Made by a program: the position numbers and the translations under genes. From positions 1,178,001-1,242,000 of the forward strand of contig JADJEE010000001.1 of the NCBI GenBank assembly GCA_016709225.1: a stretch of 64,000 nt of DNA, read 5' to 3'. This DNA comes from Deltaproteobacteria bacterium. Lineage in GTDB: Bacteria > Myxococcota_A > Polyangia > Nannocystales > Nannocystaceae. The notes beneath the pieces were generated by a model that made no database searches, was not told where the DNA came from, and worked only from the letters and a program-made list of their open reading frames with translations. This document shows positions 16,904 to 25,657 of the stretch, piece after piece. How positions within the stretch are numbered: the stretch's first letter is position 1; every line of letters begins with the position of its first letter.

Positions 16904-17539
16904 TCAGGCGGGTTCGAGGCGTCGGAGGCGTCGTTCCAGCCAGAACTCCATCAGGCCCGCGAACTCTGGCAGCGCAGGTCCCTCGCGAATCTCCGCCAAC
17001 TTCTGCGCGAGCCTTGCGACCCCCCAGGCCCCGCGACCGCCGGCGCCGATCAGCTGGCGTATCAGCTCGTCGTGCACCTTGCGACGGTTGCCGACGAGTG
17101 TCGGATGGTTGAGGCGGAGCACGTCGTCGATGTCCGCCTGGGCGTCCACATCCGCGGTCGTGATCGTGCCATCGGCGAGGTAGCGGATCTCGCCGGGACG
17201 AAGCCGCTGCGGGTCCACGCTGATCTCCTGGTCGCCCTTGCTGACGTCGCATGTGTGGTGGATCTCGCGGGCATTCTTCACCACGCCCGGGCAGGCCCCG
17301 AGGAGGTTGGTCCAGCTCAGCTGCAGCTCTTCGTGGCGACGCGGACGGAAGTGCTCGATGCGGACGCCGTCGGAGGTCGCTCGGATCCGCCGCATGCAGT
17401 AGCAACACAGCCCGCGTTGATCGCGAACGAGTGCCTCGCGGAGGTCCTGCTTCTCGCGATAGTCGTCGTAGGTCGCGTCCGGGTGCGCGGCGTGGTGGGA
17501 GAGCGATGCGGGCGGCGGCCCCTTGTCGATCCGGCGCAT
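16904..17539 (-). CDS. ptuB: PtuB-like HNH nuclease of a Septu defence system
   Basis: A 211-residue HNH endonuclease of the TIGR02646/PtuB type. The conserved features are GLCCYCMRRI (Cys45, Cys46, Cys48), IEHFRPR (His63), WTNLLGAC (Asn78, Cys83), HHTCDVSKGDQ (His94/95, Cys97) and a following VDP. Together these give a zinc-supported beta-beta-alpha metal nuclease. It follows ptuA with a one-base stop/start overlap (TGATG), so the two are co-translated. In characterised Septu systems the PtuA ATPase and PtuB nuclease form a complex that degrades nucleic acid during phage infection; that role is transferred from the family. I see no reverse transcriptase or retron RNA beside it, so this is stand-alone Septu rather than an Ec78-type retron. 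Confidence 0.85.
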   Translation of the reverse strand: MRRIDKGPPPASLSHHAAHPDATYDDYREKQDLREALVRDQRGLCCYCMRRIRATSDGVRIEHFRPRRHEELQLSWTNLLGACPGVVKNAREIHHTCDVSKGDQEISVDPQRLRPGEIRYLADGTITTADVDAQADIDDVLRLNHPTLVGNRRKVHDELIRQLIGAGGRGAWGVARLAQKLAEIREGPALPEFAGLMEFWLERRLRRLEPA

Positions 17540-18777
17540 CAGCTCGCGAGGAGTTCGATGGTGGCTCGCAGCCGCGCCACCTCGGCATCGCGCTCACCGA
17601 GCAGTTCGGCAAGTCGTGCGAGTTCTTCGCGCGCACGCTCGAAGTCGTCTTGATCGATCAGATGCGAGATGCGAGCGACGGCGTCGCGGGTGGTTTCCGG
17701 GAGTGGGTCCGTGTCGAAGACCTCGCCGAGGATCGCCCCGGCCTCCCTGCCTTCGACGGGATTGGGCGGCGCGAATACCTGGAACTGGTGGAGCACGCGG
17801 ACCTGCTCGGCCTTCACGTGCGTGAGCACGAGCGGCGCGTGCGTCGTGACGATGAACTGCAGCGATGGGAACACCGCGAGCAGTCGTTCCAGGACGTCCG
17901 CCTGCCACTTCGGGTGCAAGTGCAACTCGATTTCGTCGATCAGCACGATGCCGCGGCCGGCGAGCGGATCGCCAGCCGGGTTCGCGATCGCGAGCCGTCG
18001 CGCGATATCAGCGATCATCGCGAGCAACGAGCGTTCACCGTCACTCAGCTGGTTGAACGCCAGCATCTCGCCGGCCTTGTCGATGACGAGGGTCGGCCTT
18101 CGAAATGCAGGGTGCTCGTCGATGGAACCATTGGGGCGACGCACCCGCGGGCTGTCGAAGCCGGGCATCGCGCGCGCGATGGCGCTGCGAACGGCATCGA
18201 GACGGGGGTCGAGCCCCGTGCCGTCCCGTCGGATGCGTTCGTTCTCGAGGTCTTCCCGCTCGCGGAACCATGCGAAGAGCGCCTCGAAGTTCGCGCTCGC
18301 ATCGAACGCGTGCTCCCACGCTCGCTCGGGTGACCATGTCGAGGGGGCCGTGCTCCCGGGTGTCGCATCGGTGGCACCGCGGGCCACCGTGTAGTGGGCG
18401 AAGATGGGAACGCTGCCGTCGACGGCCACCATCGAGAGCGGTGCTCCGACGAAGCCGACGCCGCCAGGCTTGATGCGAACCTCGAGGCTTGCGGCGGCTC
18501 CGGGCACGCCGAGCGAGCTGGCCCAAGCGCTCCCGGACGGCGGCGTCAGCATCGTGCTGACACTGCCCCTCGCCGCGCCATTGCGCAGCGACGCCACCGC
18601 CCCCGCGAGGGCGCCCTCGCCTTCGACCACGCCCCGCAGCACCATCGCGAGCGCGTCCAGCACGCTCGACTTGCCACCGCCGTTGACCCCGACCAGCACG
18701 GTCAGCCGCGGGTCGAACGCGAGCTCGAGTTCGGCGAACCCGCGGTAGTTCGCGAGCTGGAGGCGGCTCACTCGCAC
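17539..18777 (-). CDS. ptuA: PtuA-like AAA/ABC-type ATPase of a Septu defence system
   Basis: A 412-residue ATPase of the SMC/RecF-like overcoming-lysogenization class. It opens with the typical SRLQLANYRGFAELEL strand, then Walker A GVNGGGKS (30-37), signature LSDGERSLL (about 243-251), Walker B IVLIDEIELHLHP (about 276-288) and H-loop FIVTTHAPLVL (about 305-315). The C-terminal 50 residues are a charged helix (RAREELARLAELLGERDAEVARLRA), probably for oligomerisation or PtuB contact. The start is GTG 18777, with TACAAT 6 nt upstream and no ribosome-binding site. The partner nuclease gene overlaps its stop by one base. The role as the sensor/ATPase of Septu is from family knowledge. Confidence 0.85.
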   Translation of the reverse strand: MRVSRLQLANYRGFAELELAFDPRLTVLVGVNGGGKSSVLDALAMVLRGVVEGEGALAGAVASLRNGAARGSVSTMLTPPSGSAWASSLGVPGAAASLEVRIKPGGVGFVGAPLSMVAVDGSVPIFAHYTVARGATDATPGSTAPSTWSPERAWEHAFDASANFEALFAWFREREDLENERIRRDGTGLDPRLDAVRSAIARAMPGFDSPRVRRPNGSIDEHPAFRRPTLVIDKAGEMLAFNQLSDGERSLLAMIADIARRLAIANPAGDPLAGRGIVLIDEIELHLHPKWQADVLERLLAVFPSLQFIVTTHAPLVLTHVKAEQVRVLHQFQVFAPPNPVEGREAGAILGEVFDTDPLPETTRDAVARISHLIDQDDFERAREELARLAELLGERDAEVARLRATIELLAS

Positions 18778-18783
18778 GCCGCG

Positions 18784-18789
18784 ATTGTA
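18784..18789 (-). promoter_or_regulatory. Candidate -10 element of ptuAB
   Basis: TACAAT on the minus strand ends 6 nt before the GTG start of ptuA, which would place transcription initiation at the start codon. No convincing -35 hexamer is visible, so this is suggestive only. Confidence 0.35.
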
Positions 18790-18825
18790 GCACCGCCGCG
18801 GAGCCCTGCGGCCCGAGGGCGCGCG

Positions 18826-19488
18826 TCAGACGTCGAAGACGCCGACGTGATAGAAGCCGAGCGGCTGGCGGAAGTCGACCCGCTGCAGCCACGGCACCAG
18901 CGCCGGCGGGGTCGCGTTGGGCACGATCGAGCCCTGCGTGACGAACATGCGCGTGTGCAGGCCGGCCTGCTCGGCGAGCCCGCGCACGTGCTTGGCGGTG
19001 AACTTGAGTGCGCCCCGCTCCTCTTTCTTGAGGCCGGAGAACGCGAACATCAGCGGGTTGCTGGCGTTGGGCTCGACCAGCGCGACCTGGCGCCGCGCGA
19101 CCCGACGCATCTCGCGGCAGGCCTGCACCGGATCGGGCAGGTGATGCAGCAGGTTGCCGCAGAAGACGTAGTCGAAGCTCTTGTCGGGCTGCGACAGCGC
19201 CTGGGCGTCGCCGCAGACCTTGGGCGCATCGACCGGGTTGGTGTCGAGCATGTGCTGCGAGAAGTCGAGCACCGTCAGGTCGAAGGTCTCGGCCAAGATG
19301 ATGCTGAAGTAGCCGTTGCCGGCCCCGACCTCGAGCATCGTCGGCTTGGCGTCGCCACCGGGCAGCTCCATGCCCGCGATCGCGATCTCGATCTTCGGGC
19401 GGGCGAACGCCTGCACCGCGGGGTGCCACGGCGAGCGCCGCTCACCCGGCGCGTCCCAGTACTGCTTCTGCTCGGCTGTGTCGACCAT
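18826..19488 (-). CDS. Class I SAM-dependent methyltransferase
   Basis: A 220-residue methyltransferase with the SAM-binding motif I MLEVGAGNGYFSII (about 51-64), the acidic end of strand 2 (LTVLDFS), motif II DYVFCGNLLHHLPD (about 104-117) and the post-motif strand QVALVEPNASNPL. The N-terminal KQYWDAPGERRSPWHPAV segment is typical of small-molecule or sugar/lipid methyltransferases that open with a YWD-type helix. No neighbour shows the substrate: ptuA lies 48 nt downstream on the same strand and is probably not functionally linked. The start is ATG 19488. Confidence 0.88.
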   Translation of the reverse strand: MVDTAEQKQYWDAPGERRSPWHPAVQAFARPKIEIAIAGMELPGGDAKPTMLEVGAGNGYFSIILAETFDLTVLDFSQHMLDTNPVDAPKVCGDAQALSQPDKSFDYVFCGNLLHHLPDPVQACREMRRVARRQVALVEPNASNPLMFAFSGLKKEERGALKFTAKHVRGLAEQAGLHTRMFVTQGSIVPNATPPALVPWLQRVDFRQPLGFYHVGVFDV

Positions 19489-19523
19489 GGCGCGGCAGCT
19501 CTAGCCCGGGGTCCCTCGCGCGG

Positions 19524-21389
19524 TCAAGGGATGAAGATGGGCTCGCTCTTCATGCCGCCGGGGTACGCGTAGGACGACAGGCAGCGGTACGGCGGCGGCG
19601 GCGTGCTGGCGTTGACGTCGTCCTTGAGGCAGTCGTCGTCGGGGGCGTTGGGGCTGTAGCCGACCTGGATGATGCCGAACGGCTCGTCGCTCTCGATGAC
19701 ATGGGCGCTGACCTCCTCGCCGGGCCGGATTTCCGGAATGACGTAGTCGGCGACCTGCCACTCGCCGGTGATCGGCGTGTACATGGGGATGAGATCGCCG
19801 TCGACGCGCACACCCGCGCTGCCAGCCTTCTTGATCACCTGCACGTAGTTGATCGGGAACCCGACCGCGGGCACGAACACGTAGCGGTTGAGGAACTGCT
19901 CGACCGGCACCATCTGGTACATCGCCGGGTCGCCGACCATCGTGTACTCGCTGGCGGGCTCGGCCATGCCGACGCCGCTGCCGTCGGGGTCGCTGTTCCA
20001 GCGCTGGCTCTGCAGGTACTGCACCGGCATGAAGACCTTGTCGCCTTGGAACACGAAGCTGGTGTTGTTGCTGACCGAGAACTCGGCGAAGTCACCGCGC
20101 TTGGCCAGGGTGATCGGCGTGCCCGGCTGCGGCGGGTCGGTCGTGATGGTGACGTCGTCGGCGCCCGCGAACACGCGCCAGTGGTGCCGCTCGTGCCCGA
20201 GCTCGCCGTCGGGCATCGTCCCCTCGGGCAGGAACTCCTCGTCGTGGCGATCGGGCGAGGCCGGCGCGACGTACTGCGTGCCCCAGTACTCGAGCGGGAT
20301 CGGCAGCTCCTGCAGCGGATCGCAGTGGCCGATCGGGTACATGTCGGGGTCGCGTACCGGCACACGCGCGCACTTGGTGCCCGACGTGATCCAGAACGGC
20401 TTGTCGGCCTTCACGATGGTGCCCGAGACGTCGCGGAGGTCTTGGTTCTCCTCGTTGTTGCCGGAGGCGGCGATGCGCACGGTGTCGTAGCGGTTCATCT
20501 TGAGCAGGCCCGACTCGCCCTTGGCGACGAACGGCACCGGCAGGCCGTTGCCCGAGGTGTCGACCGGCGGGAACCACTCGAGGGTGGTGAAGTCCTGCAG
20601 CGCGACGACCTCGAAGTAGCTCGGCTGGCCGTCTTGATTGCGGCCCGGCGCGTACGACATCACCACGTACTCCTGCCGCATCGCGCTCTCGGGCAGCAGC
20701 ATCGACGAGTCGTTGCCGTTGCTGAGCTGGCCGGGCGCGTGGTGGTACGCGATGATCGGCTCGTCGCTGGACACGCGGTAGTTGCCGCCGGTGCGGTAGG
20801 CCGAGCTCTCCGACAGCACGAAGTTGGTGTCGAGCTCGTACACGTGCACCTCGAGCGGTGCCAGCATCACGGCCTCGCCGACCGCGACCTCCTGGTTGCT
20901 GCCCTCGGGCACCTGCCACAGCTGTACGGTCGCGATCTCGGAGGAGTTGGGATTGGCGACGACCAGCGAGTCGAAGAACATCTGCTCGCGGAGGATCTGG
21001 CGGTTGGCGATGAACGAGCAGCCCGCCGAGGACGGCAGGTCATCCTCGGAGTCGCACGGGCCCAGGCATTGATCCTGCGTGCAGTTGTCGTTGTCGCAGG
21101 GCGTGCACACGGTCTTGCTCGGGCACGGATCCGGCAGCCACTCCTTGCCAGTCGGCGCACAGCGCTCGAGCGCGGTGGCATCCTTGCAACGGATCTCGCC
21201 AGGGTCGCACTCGGCCACGAAGCCGCTCGAGGCACCCGCCGAGCTGTCGGCGGGCGCGGCGGTGCTGCTGCCACCCTCCTGGCCGTGGACCCCGCCGTCG
21301 TCCTTGGGACAGCCCGCCAGCGAGAGGCCCAGCAAGGGCGCGAGCGTCGGGGCGAACACGCGTCGAAGGTGGCGTCGGCGGCAATCCAT
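19524..21389 (-). CDS. IgGFc-binding-like secreted lipoprotein
   Basis: A 621-residue lipoprotein: basic leader ending in lipobox LAGC (Cys27), a Ser/Ala/Gly linker, then a cysteine-rich stretch (CDPGEIRC...ERCAPTG...CTPCDNDNCTQDQC, about 60-110). The remaining about 500 residues resemble the N-terminal IgGFc-binding-type domain seen in many myxobacterial surface proteins: NRQILREQMFFDSLVVANPN, EVHVYELDTNF and later repeats such as PVEQFLNRYVFVPAVGFPINYVQV (split here for length: FLNRYVFVP and GFPINYVQV). It probably mediates adhesion or binding; the ligand is unknown. The ATG at 21389 starts a compact lipoprotein signal and is preferred over upstream in-frame codons. Confidence 0.82.
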   Translation of the reverse strand: MDCRRRHLRRVFAPTLAPLLGLSLAGCPKDDGGVHGQEGGSSTAAPADSSAGASSGFVAECDPGEIRCKDATALERCAPTGKEWLPDPCPSKTVCTPCDNDNCTQDQCLGPCDSEDDLPSSAGCSFIANRQILREQMFFDSLVVANPNSSEIATVQLWQVPEGSNQEVAVGEAVMLAPLEVHVYELDTNFVLSESSAYRTGGNYRVSSDEPIIAYHHAPGQLSNGNDSSMLLPESAMRQEYVVMSYAPGRNQDGQPSYFEVVALQDFTTLEWFPPVDTSGNGLPVPFVAKGESGLLKMNRYDTVRIAASGNNEENQDLRDVSGTIVKADKPFWITSGTKCARVPVRDPDMYPIGHCDPLQELPIPLEYWGTQYVAPASPDRHDEEFLPEGTMPDGELGHERHHWRVFAGADDVTITTDPPQPGTPITLAKRGDFAEFSVSNNTSFVFQGDKVFMPVQYLQSQRWNSDPDGSGVGMAEPASEYTMVGDPAMYQMVPVEQFLNRYVFVPAVGFPINYVQVIKKAGSAGVRVDGDLIPMYTPITGEWQVADYVIPEIRPGEEVSAHVIESDEPFGIIQVGYSPNAPDDDCLKDDVNASTPPPPYRCLSSYAYPGGMKSEPIFIP

Positions 21390-21500
21390 GCGAGTGACCC
21401 GAAGCTTGGCACATGGCGAAGGCGTTGGGCAACGAACGCCGGGGCCGGTCAAGCGCTCGACCGGCGTGTGGTTGTCTCGGGGCCGCCACGGGCGCGCACG

Positions 21501-24014
21501 TCAGGGCGGCGCGAGCTGGAGATCGAACGCGATCGTCGCGGTGCCCTGCAGTGTGGCGGACAGCACGGCGCGTGCGACGACGGGGCCGCCGCCTGTCGCC
21601 AGCGCGGGGTCGTCGGTCCCGCCGGGTGCGGTGGGGATCGCGAAGCGGACCGCGCCGCCGTTCATGCGTACCGGCACGGTGCCGAGTCGCCGCCAGTCGC
21701 CGGTGGGCCCGCGGACCTCGAGCACGAGCTCGGCGTGGCCGCGCGCCCGCAGCACGTCATGATCGGCGAGCGCGACCCAGCCGTGCAGGATCGCGGGCAG
21801 CGTGATCGCATCGAACGTCACGCTGCCCCGTGCGGCGTGATCGCTGCGCAGCACCAGCGCCGGTACGATCGCGCGATCGATCCGCGGCATGGCGAACTCG
21901 AGCGCCTCGATCGCCACATCGCCTGCCCACGCGCGGGTGCTGGCGAGGTCGGCGTCGTCACGCCGGCCCGCGAGCTGTCGGCGCACGGCGATCGCGATCG
22001 CGATCGCGGCCAGCACCGCGGGTGCCCACGGCGGCACCCGCGACGGTCGCGCGTCGAGCCATGCGCCGGCGCGGTGGGGCGATCGCCACGCCGCACCGAG
22101 CACGAGCGCCGCCGTGATCGTCGCGAGCCAGCCGATGATGTCGGCGCCGCGCCAGCGCTCGTAGACCAGCTGCCAGTGGCCGTCCGCGGCCGGGGCCGCG
22201 AGCAGGATCGGCTCGTCGGGTCGCGCGCTGTCGCCGTAGCCGAGCTGCGGACGGTGACTGCGGGTGATCGCGCGCTCGTGCCATGCGACCTCTTCGCCGT
22301 CGTGCAGCAGTCGCCAGCGCGGGTACCCGGCGAGGTTGAACACCAGCGCGGTGTCGGGGCCGCTGCCGTCGATGTCGAGCTCCACACCGTCGCCGTCGGG
22401 ATCGTCGCGCGTGATCTGCAGGCTGCCGGGGCCCTCGAGCTCGGCGATGGCCGCCACCAGCGGTCGCTCGAGCACGCGGATCACACCGAAGCGCGCGACC
22501 TCGTGGCCGCCGCGGCCGGTCACGGTGACCAGGTAGCGCACGCGCAAGCGATCGAGCACGGTCCGCTCGTCGGCGTCGAGCCGATGCACGAAGGTCTCAC
22601 CCGGCGTGTAGCCGATCTTGTAGGCCGGTGCGTCGGTGAACACGGGCGCGTCGGCGAGGCCATGGCCGTGGCGTGAGACGGTCTCGTAGGCGATGCGATA
22701 GAAGCCGTCGCGGTGCTGCCACTGGGTGCGCAGCCACGTCAGCGCGTCGGCCCAGTCGCGCTCGAACGCGAGCGCCTCGGGGCTCTCGCCGGCGCGCGCG
22801 CGCGCGATGGTGCCCACGCCACCGTCGCGGGCAACCCGTGCGACGTCGAGCGTCACGACGCCGCAGGCCACCGCCACCGTCGTGGTCGCGAGCCGGCGCC
22901 GCCACGGCCGCGTGGGGCGCCTCGCCGCCCGCACCAGCGCGGCCGCGGCCCAGCCCACGCACAGCATCACGCCCGGCTTGGCGCCGATGAGCAGGCGCTG
23001 CCACTGCAGCGCCGCGAAACCCTCGCTGATGCGATCGGGTCGCAGCCAGGTGTAGAAATCGGCGCTCGCGGCCAGCCACAGCGCGGCAGCGACCACCGCT
23101 GCGAACGCGGCGAACGGCGCGCGTGCGCGGCACCACAGCGCGACGAACATCGCGCCCAAGCCCGCGTAGCCCAGCGCGGGCGACAGGTGGGTGAACAGCT
23201 CGCCGCGTGCCGCATCGTGCAGCATGTCGGCGAGCGGTCGGTGCAGCACGCCGAAGTTGGCCATCGCGTCGCGCATCGCCAACAGCGGCAGCCACCATGC
23301 GCCGACCAGCGCGAGCGCGCAGAGCAACGCGAGGCCCAGTCGCACCGCGGTCGCGACGCGTTGGCCCGCGGTCGCCGCGAACCACGCCAATGGCAGGCTC
23401 GCGAGCGCGAGCGTCGGCAAGGCCGCCGGGTGGGTCACCAGCGCCAGCGCGGCCAAGCCGCTGCCGAGCACGAGGCCGTGCACGTCGGTGCGCGCGCGGT
23501 GCAGCCCGCGGAACCACAGCGCCAGCGCCCACCACAGCAGCGCCGCCGACAGCGGCTGCAGCCACACGCCGAAGGTCACGGTGAAGGCAAAGCCACCCTC
23601 GCGCGGCGCCCCCGGATCGAGCAGCAGCGCGGCCGCGGCCACCAGGCCCGGCGCGCTGCCCCACCCCAGCGCGCGGCTGGTCTGCACCATCGCGATGCCG
23701 ATCGTGCACACCGCCGCGAAGAACACCCACGCGTAGGCCTGCGGCCACGGCAGCAGCGTGAGACTGGCCGCGCGCACGAGCACCACCGCGAGGTCGCCCA
23801 GCGGCGGATAGAGCTCACCGGTCGGCGACCCGAAGTACCAGCACGAGCTCCACCCCGACAGGTGCCCCTGCGCGAGCTGCTGCCCGAGCAGATACGCCCG
23901 CGTCAGGTGGACGGTGTGATCCTGGGACAGCGGTGGCTGCCACGGGATCGGCCACAGCAACCAACCCACCAGGGCCACGACGGCGAGCAGGTCGAGACGG
24001 AGCTTCGCGGCCAC
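21501..24014 (-). CDS. Large polytopic membrane protein, PTPS-related/YfhO-like
   Basis: An 837-residue integral membrane protein with a first helix at about 7-24, about ten further hydrophobic segments to residue 380, a periplasmic region, and two more helices near residues 610 and 650. The conserved motif after helix 1, LSQDHTVHLTRAYLLGQQL (29-47), followed by GWSSCWYFGSPTGELYPPLG (about 51-70), is shared with the protein at 32450-35053. This arrangement is seen in 6-pyruvoyl-tetrahydropterin-synthase-related membrane proteins and resembles GT-C/YfhO-type lipid-linked sugar transferases, where an Asp in the first loop is catalytic. Function is inferred as envelope glycan assembly. The start is GTG 24014 without a clear ribosome-binding site. 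Confidence 0.82.
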   Translation of the reverse strand: MAAKLRLDLLAVVALVGWLLWPIPWQPPLSQDHTVHLTRAYLLGQQLAQGHLSGWSSCWYFGSPTGELYPPLGDLAVVLVRAASLTLLPWPQAYAWVFFAAVCTIGIAMVQTSRALGWGSAPGLVAAAALLLDPGAPREGGFAFTVTFGVWLQPLSAALLWWALALWFRGLHRARTDVHGLVLGSGLAALALVTHPAALPTLALASLPLAWFAATAGQRVATAVRLGLALLCALALVGAWWLPLLAMRDAMANFGVLHRPLADMLHDAARGELFTHLSPALGYAGLGAMFVALWCRARAPFAAFAAVVAAALWLAASADFYTWLRPDRISEGFAALQWQRLLIGAKPGVMLCVGWAAAALVRAARRPTRPWRRRLATTTVAVACGVVTLDVARVARDGGVGTIARARAGESPEALAFERDWADALTWLRTQWQHRDGFYRIAYETVSRHGHGLADAPVFTDAPAYKIGYTPGETFVHRLDADERTVLDRLRVRYLVTVTGRGGHEVARFGVIRVLERPLVAAIAELEGPGSLQITRDDPDGDGVELDIDGSGPDTALVFNLAGYPRWRLLHDGEEVAWHERAITRSHRPQLGYGDSARPDEPILLAAPAADGHWQLVYERWRGADIIGWLATITAALVLGAAWRSPHRAGAWLDARPSRVPPWAPAVLAAIAIAIAVRRQLAGRRDDADLASTRAWAGDVAIEALEFAMPRIDRAIVPALVLRSDHAARGSVTFDAITLPAILHGWVALADHDVLRARGHAELVLEVRGPTGDWRRLGTVPVRMNGGAVRFAIPTAPGGTDDPALATGGGPVVARAVLSATLQGTATIAFDLQLAPP

Positions 24015-24056
24015 GGGACGCGCCAGCGTAGCGCGTTCGCAACCACCCTGCGTGCG

Positions 24057-24815
24057 TCAGCCCGGCAGCCAGCCCACCTGCACGTCGGTCCACACGAACG
24101 ACGGCACGGTGACCTCGTCGCCGCCCTTGGGCGGCGAGAAGACGGCATCGGTCAGCGTCACGTCGACGGTCGTGAGGCCGTTCTCGTCGGGCGGATCGAC
24201 CACCATCGTGACGGTGCCGCTGGTCGCGAGCCAGTAGATCACGAACGGATCGGTCTCGGGGGCGAGGTAGTCCGTGCACTGCATCAGGTCGGCGTCCTCG
24301 CCGACGGCGATGGTCGCAAACACCTCTGCGGCGGCGATGTCGAGCACCAACTCGAGCGGCGTACCGGCCGCGCCCGCCTGCCCGATGACGTCGCTCATGT
24401 CGTCCGTGTGGACGCCGAGCACGTGGAGGATGCCATCGGCGGCATAGACCTCGACGTTGCCACAACCGCCGGACGCGACGATGTTCTGCTCGAAGCCAGG
24501 CTCGGGGCCGTCGCAAACGTCGGGGTTGGGACAGCCGCCGGTCGTGGTCGCGCTGTCGGTGCCCTCGGCGGAGTCGTCGGTGCCGACCGAGGTCGTGTCG
24601 TCGCTGCCGGTCGCGCTCGTGGAGCCGGCCGACGTCGAGCCCATGCTGGCGTCGCTCGCGGTGCCCATCGCGGTGCCGCCCGACGACGACGACGCGTCGC
24701 TGTCACTCTCGATGCCGACGCCCTTCTCGTCCAGCACGCAGCCTGTCAGCGCTGCCATCCACGCCCAACCCGAGACCAACCCCACCGTGCGACCCATGTC
24801 CATCCATCGTGCCAT
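24057..24815 (-). CDS. Lipoprotein, unknown function
   Basis: A 252-residue lipoprotein: leader MARWMDMGRTVGLVSGWAWM followed by lipobox LTGC (Cys26), then an 80-residue Asp/Ser/Thr/Gly-rich linker and a globular domain of about 140 residues. The globular part has cysteines in GGCPNPDVCDGPEP and ASGGCGNVEV and ends in PSFVWTDVQVGWLPG. I recognise no family. It starts beside the end of the anti-sigma-like gene on the same strand and may be part of, or read through from, that operon. Two in-frame Met codons just downstream (24803 and 24797) are alternative starts. Confidence 0.75.
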   Translation of the reverse strand: MARWMDMGRTVGLVSGWAWMAALTGCVLDEKGVGIESDSDASSSSGGTAMGTASDASMGSTSAGSTSATGSDDTTSVGTDDSAEGTDSATTTGGCPNPDVCDGPEPGFEQNIVASGGCGNVEVYAADGILHVLGVHTDDMSDVIGQAGAAGTPLELVLDIAAAEVFATIAVGEDADLMQCTDYLAPETDPFVIYWLATSGTVTMVVDPPDENGLTTVDVTLTDAVFSPPKGGDEVTVPSFVWTDVQVGWLPG

Positions 24816-24868
24816 GACCGTGGTTGTTCGCCGAGTGTCGGGTTCAGCACCGGCGGCCGAAGAAAATT

Positions 24869-25657
24869 TCAACGCCGCGCACAGGCCTCGTCGACGGTCG
24901 CCCGCAGGGGCGAGCCCGGGTGCGTGGCCGCGAACGCCGAGGCCAGCGCGGGTCCCTCGCCGTCATCGCTGCGGCAGCGCGCGACGGTGTCGATCGCGTC
25001 GAGCTCCGGTCGCAGCACGCCGCCCGGGAAGCGTCGGCGATGCTCGGCAGCGATGCTGCGTGCGGCCGCGAGCTCGCCCGCGGTCAGTGCCCGCTGCGCG
25101 CGGCCGAGCAGCGTCCGCTCGATCGCCAACGTCGAGGCCACCTCGGTCGTGTCGCCGCCATTCGCCGGCGAGCGCGTGTCGTCGTCGTCGGGCGTGTCCG
25201 GGCGCGCGCGCGGACGCGGCGCGGGCATCGATGCAGCGGCGCCCGTCGGCCGCGACGCGCCCGGGGCCGCCGTGGCGGCCGACGACGACGGCGGCTCGGC
25301 GACCGGCGGCGTGCGCCCGTCGGGATCGCCGATGGCGGTCGCATGGCCGCGGTCGGCTTCGGTCGCCCGCGCCGGCGTCGGCGGAGCTTCGCGCACGTCG
25401 CTGGCGAGGTCGTGCTCGACCGCCGCGTCCGTGCGCGGCGTGGTGATCGATTGCAGTCCCACCAGCGCTGCGATCGTGATTGCGGCCGCGGCCGCGGCGA
25501 TCACCGCGACGCGCATGCCGTGCGCCGCGGGGTGCTCGAGCCGTCGCTCGACCCGCGCGAACGCGGCCCTCGGCATGCGACGATCGCCGCGATACGCGGC
25601 CAGCAGCGCGCGCGCGGCCGCGGGCAGCGGCGCATCGACGGGTTCACGGCGACTCAT
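24869..25657 (-). CDS. Membrane protein, probable anti-sigma factor partner
   Basis: A 262-residue single-pass membrane protein. A cytoplasmic N-terminus of about 47 residues (RALLAAYRGDRRMPRAAFARVERRL) precedes one transmembrane helix (about 49-68, VAVIAAAAAAITIAALVGL), a long Pro/Ala/Asp-rich extracytoplasmic linker, and a C-terminal helical, TPR-like segment (LLGRAQRALTAGELAAARSIA). The ATG overlaps the stop of the ECF sigma gene (ATGA). That topology and coupling are typical of anti-sigma factors, although no zinc-binding HXXXCXXC motif is present, so the assignment rests on context. The extracytoplasmic TPR could sense an envelope signal. Confidence 0.78.
   Translation of the reverse strand: MSRREPVDAPLPAAARALLAAYRGDRRMPRAAFARVERRLEHPAAHGMRVAVIAAAAAAITIAALVGLQSITTPRTDAAVEHDLASDVREAPPTPARATEADRGHATAIGDPDGRTPPVAEPPSSSAATAAPGASRPTGAAASMPAPRPRARPDTPDDDDTRSPANGGDTTEVASTLAIERTLLGRAQRALTAGELAAARSIAAEHRRRFPGGVLRPELDAIDTVARCRSDDGEGPALASAFAATHPGSPLRATVDEACARR

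Noticed and set aside
16904..18777. Retron Ec78-like system around PtuAB
   Set aside because: No reverse transcriptase gene or msr/msd-like structured RNA is present nearby; neighbours are a methyltransferase and a DUF3857 gene.
19701..22676. 991-codon plus-strand open frame
   Set aside because: Overlaps the IgGFc-binding-like and membrane protein genes in antisense and has no recognisable family; codon bias is complementary to the real genes.
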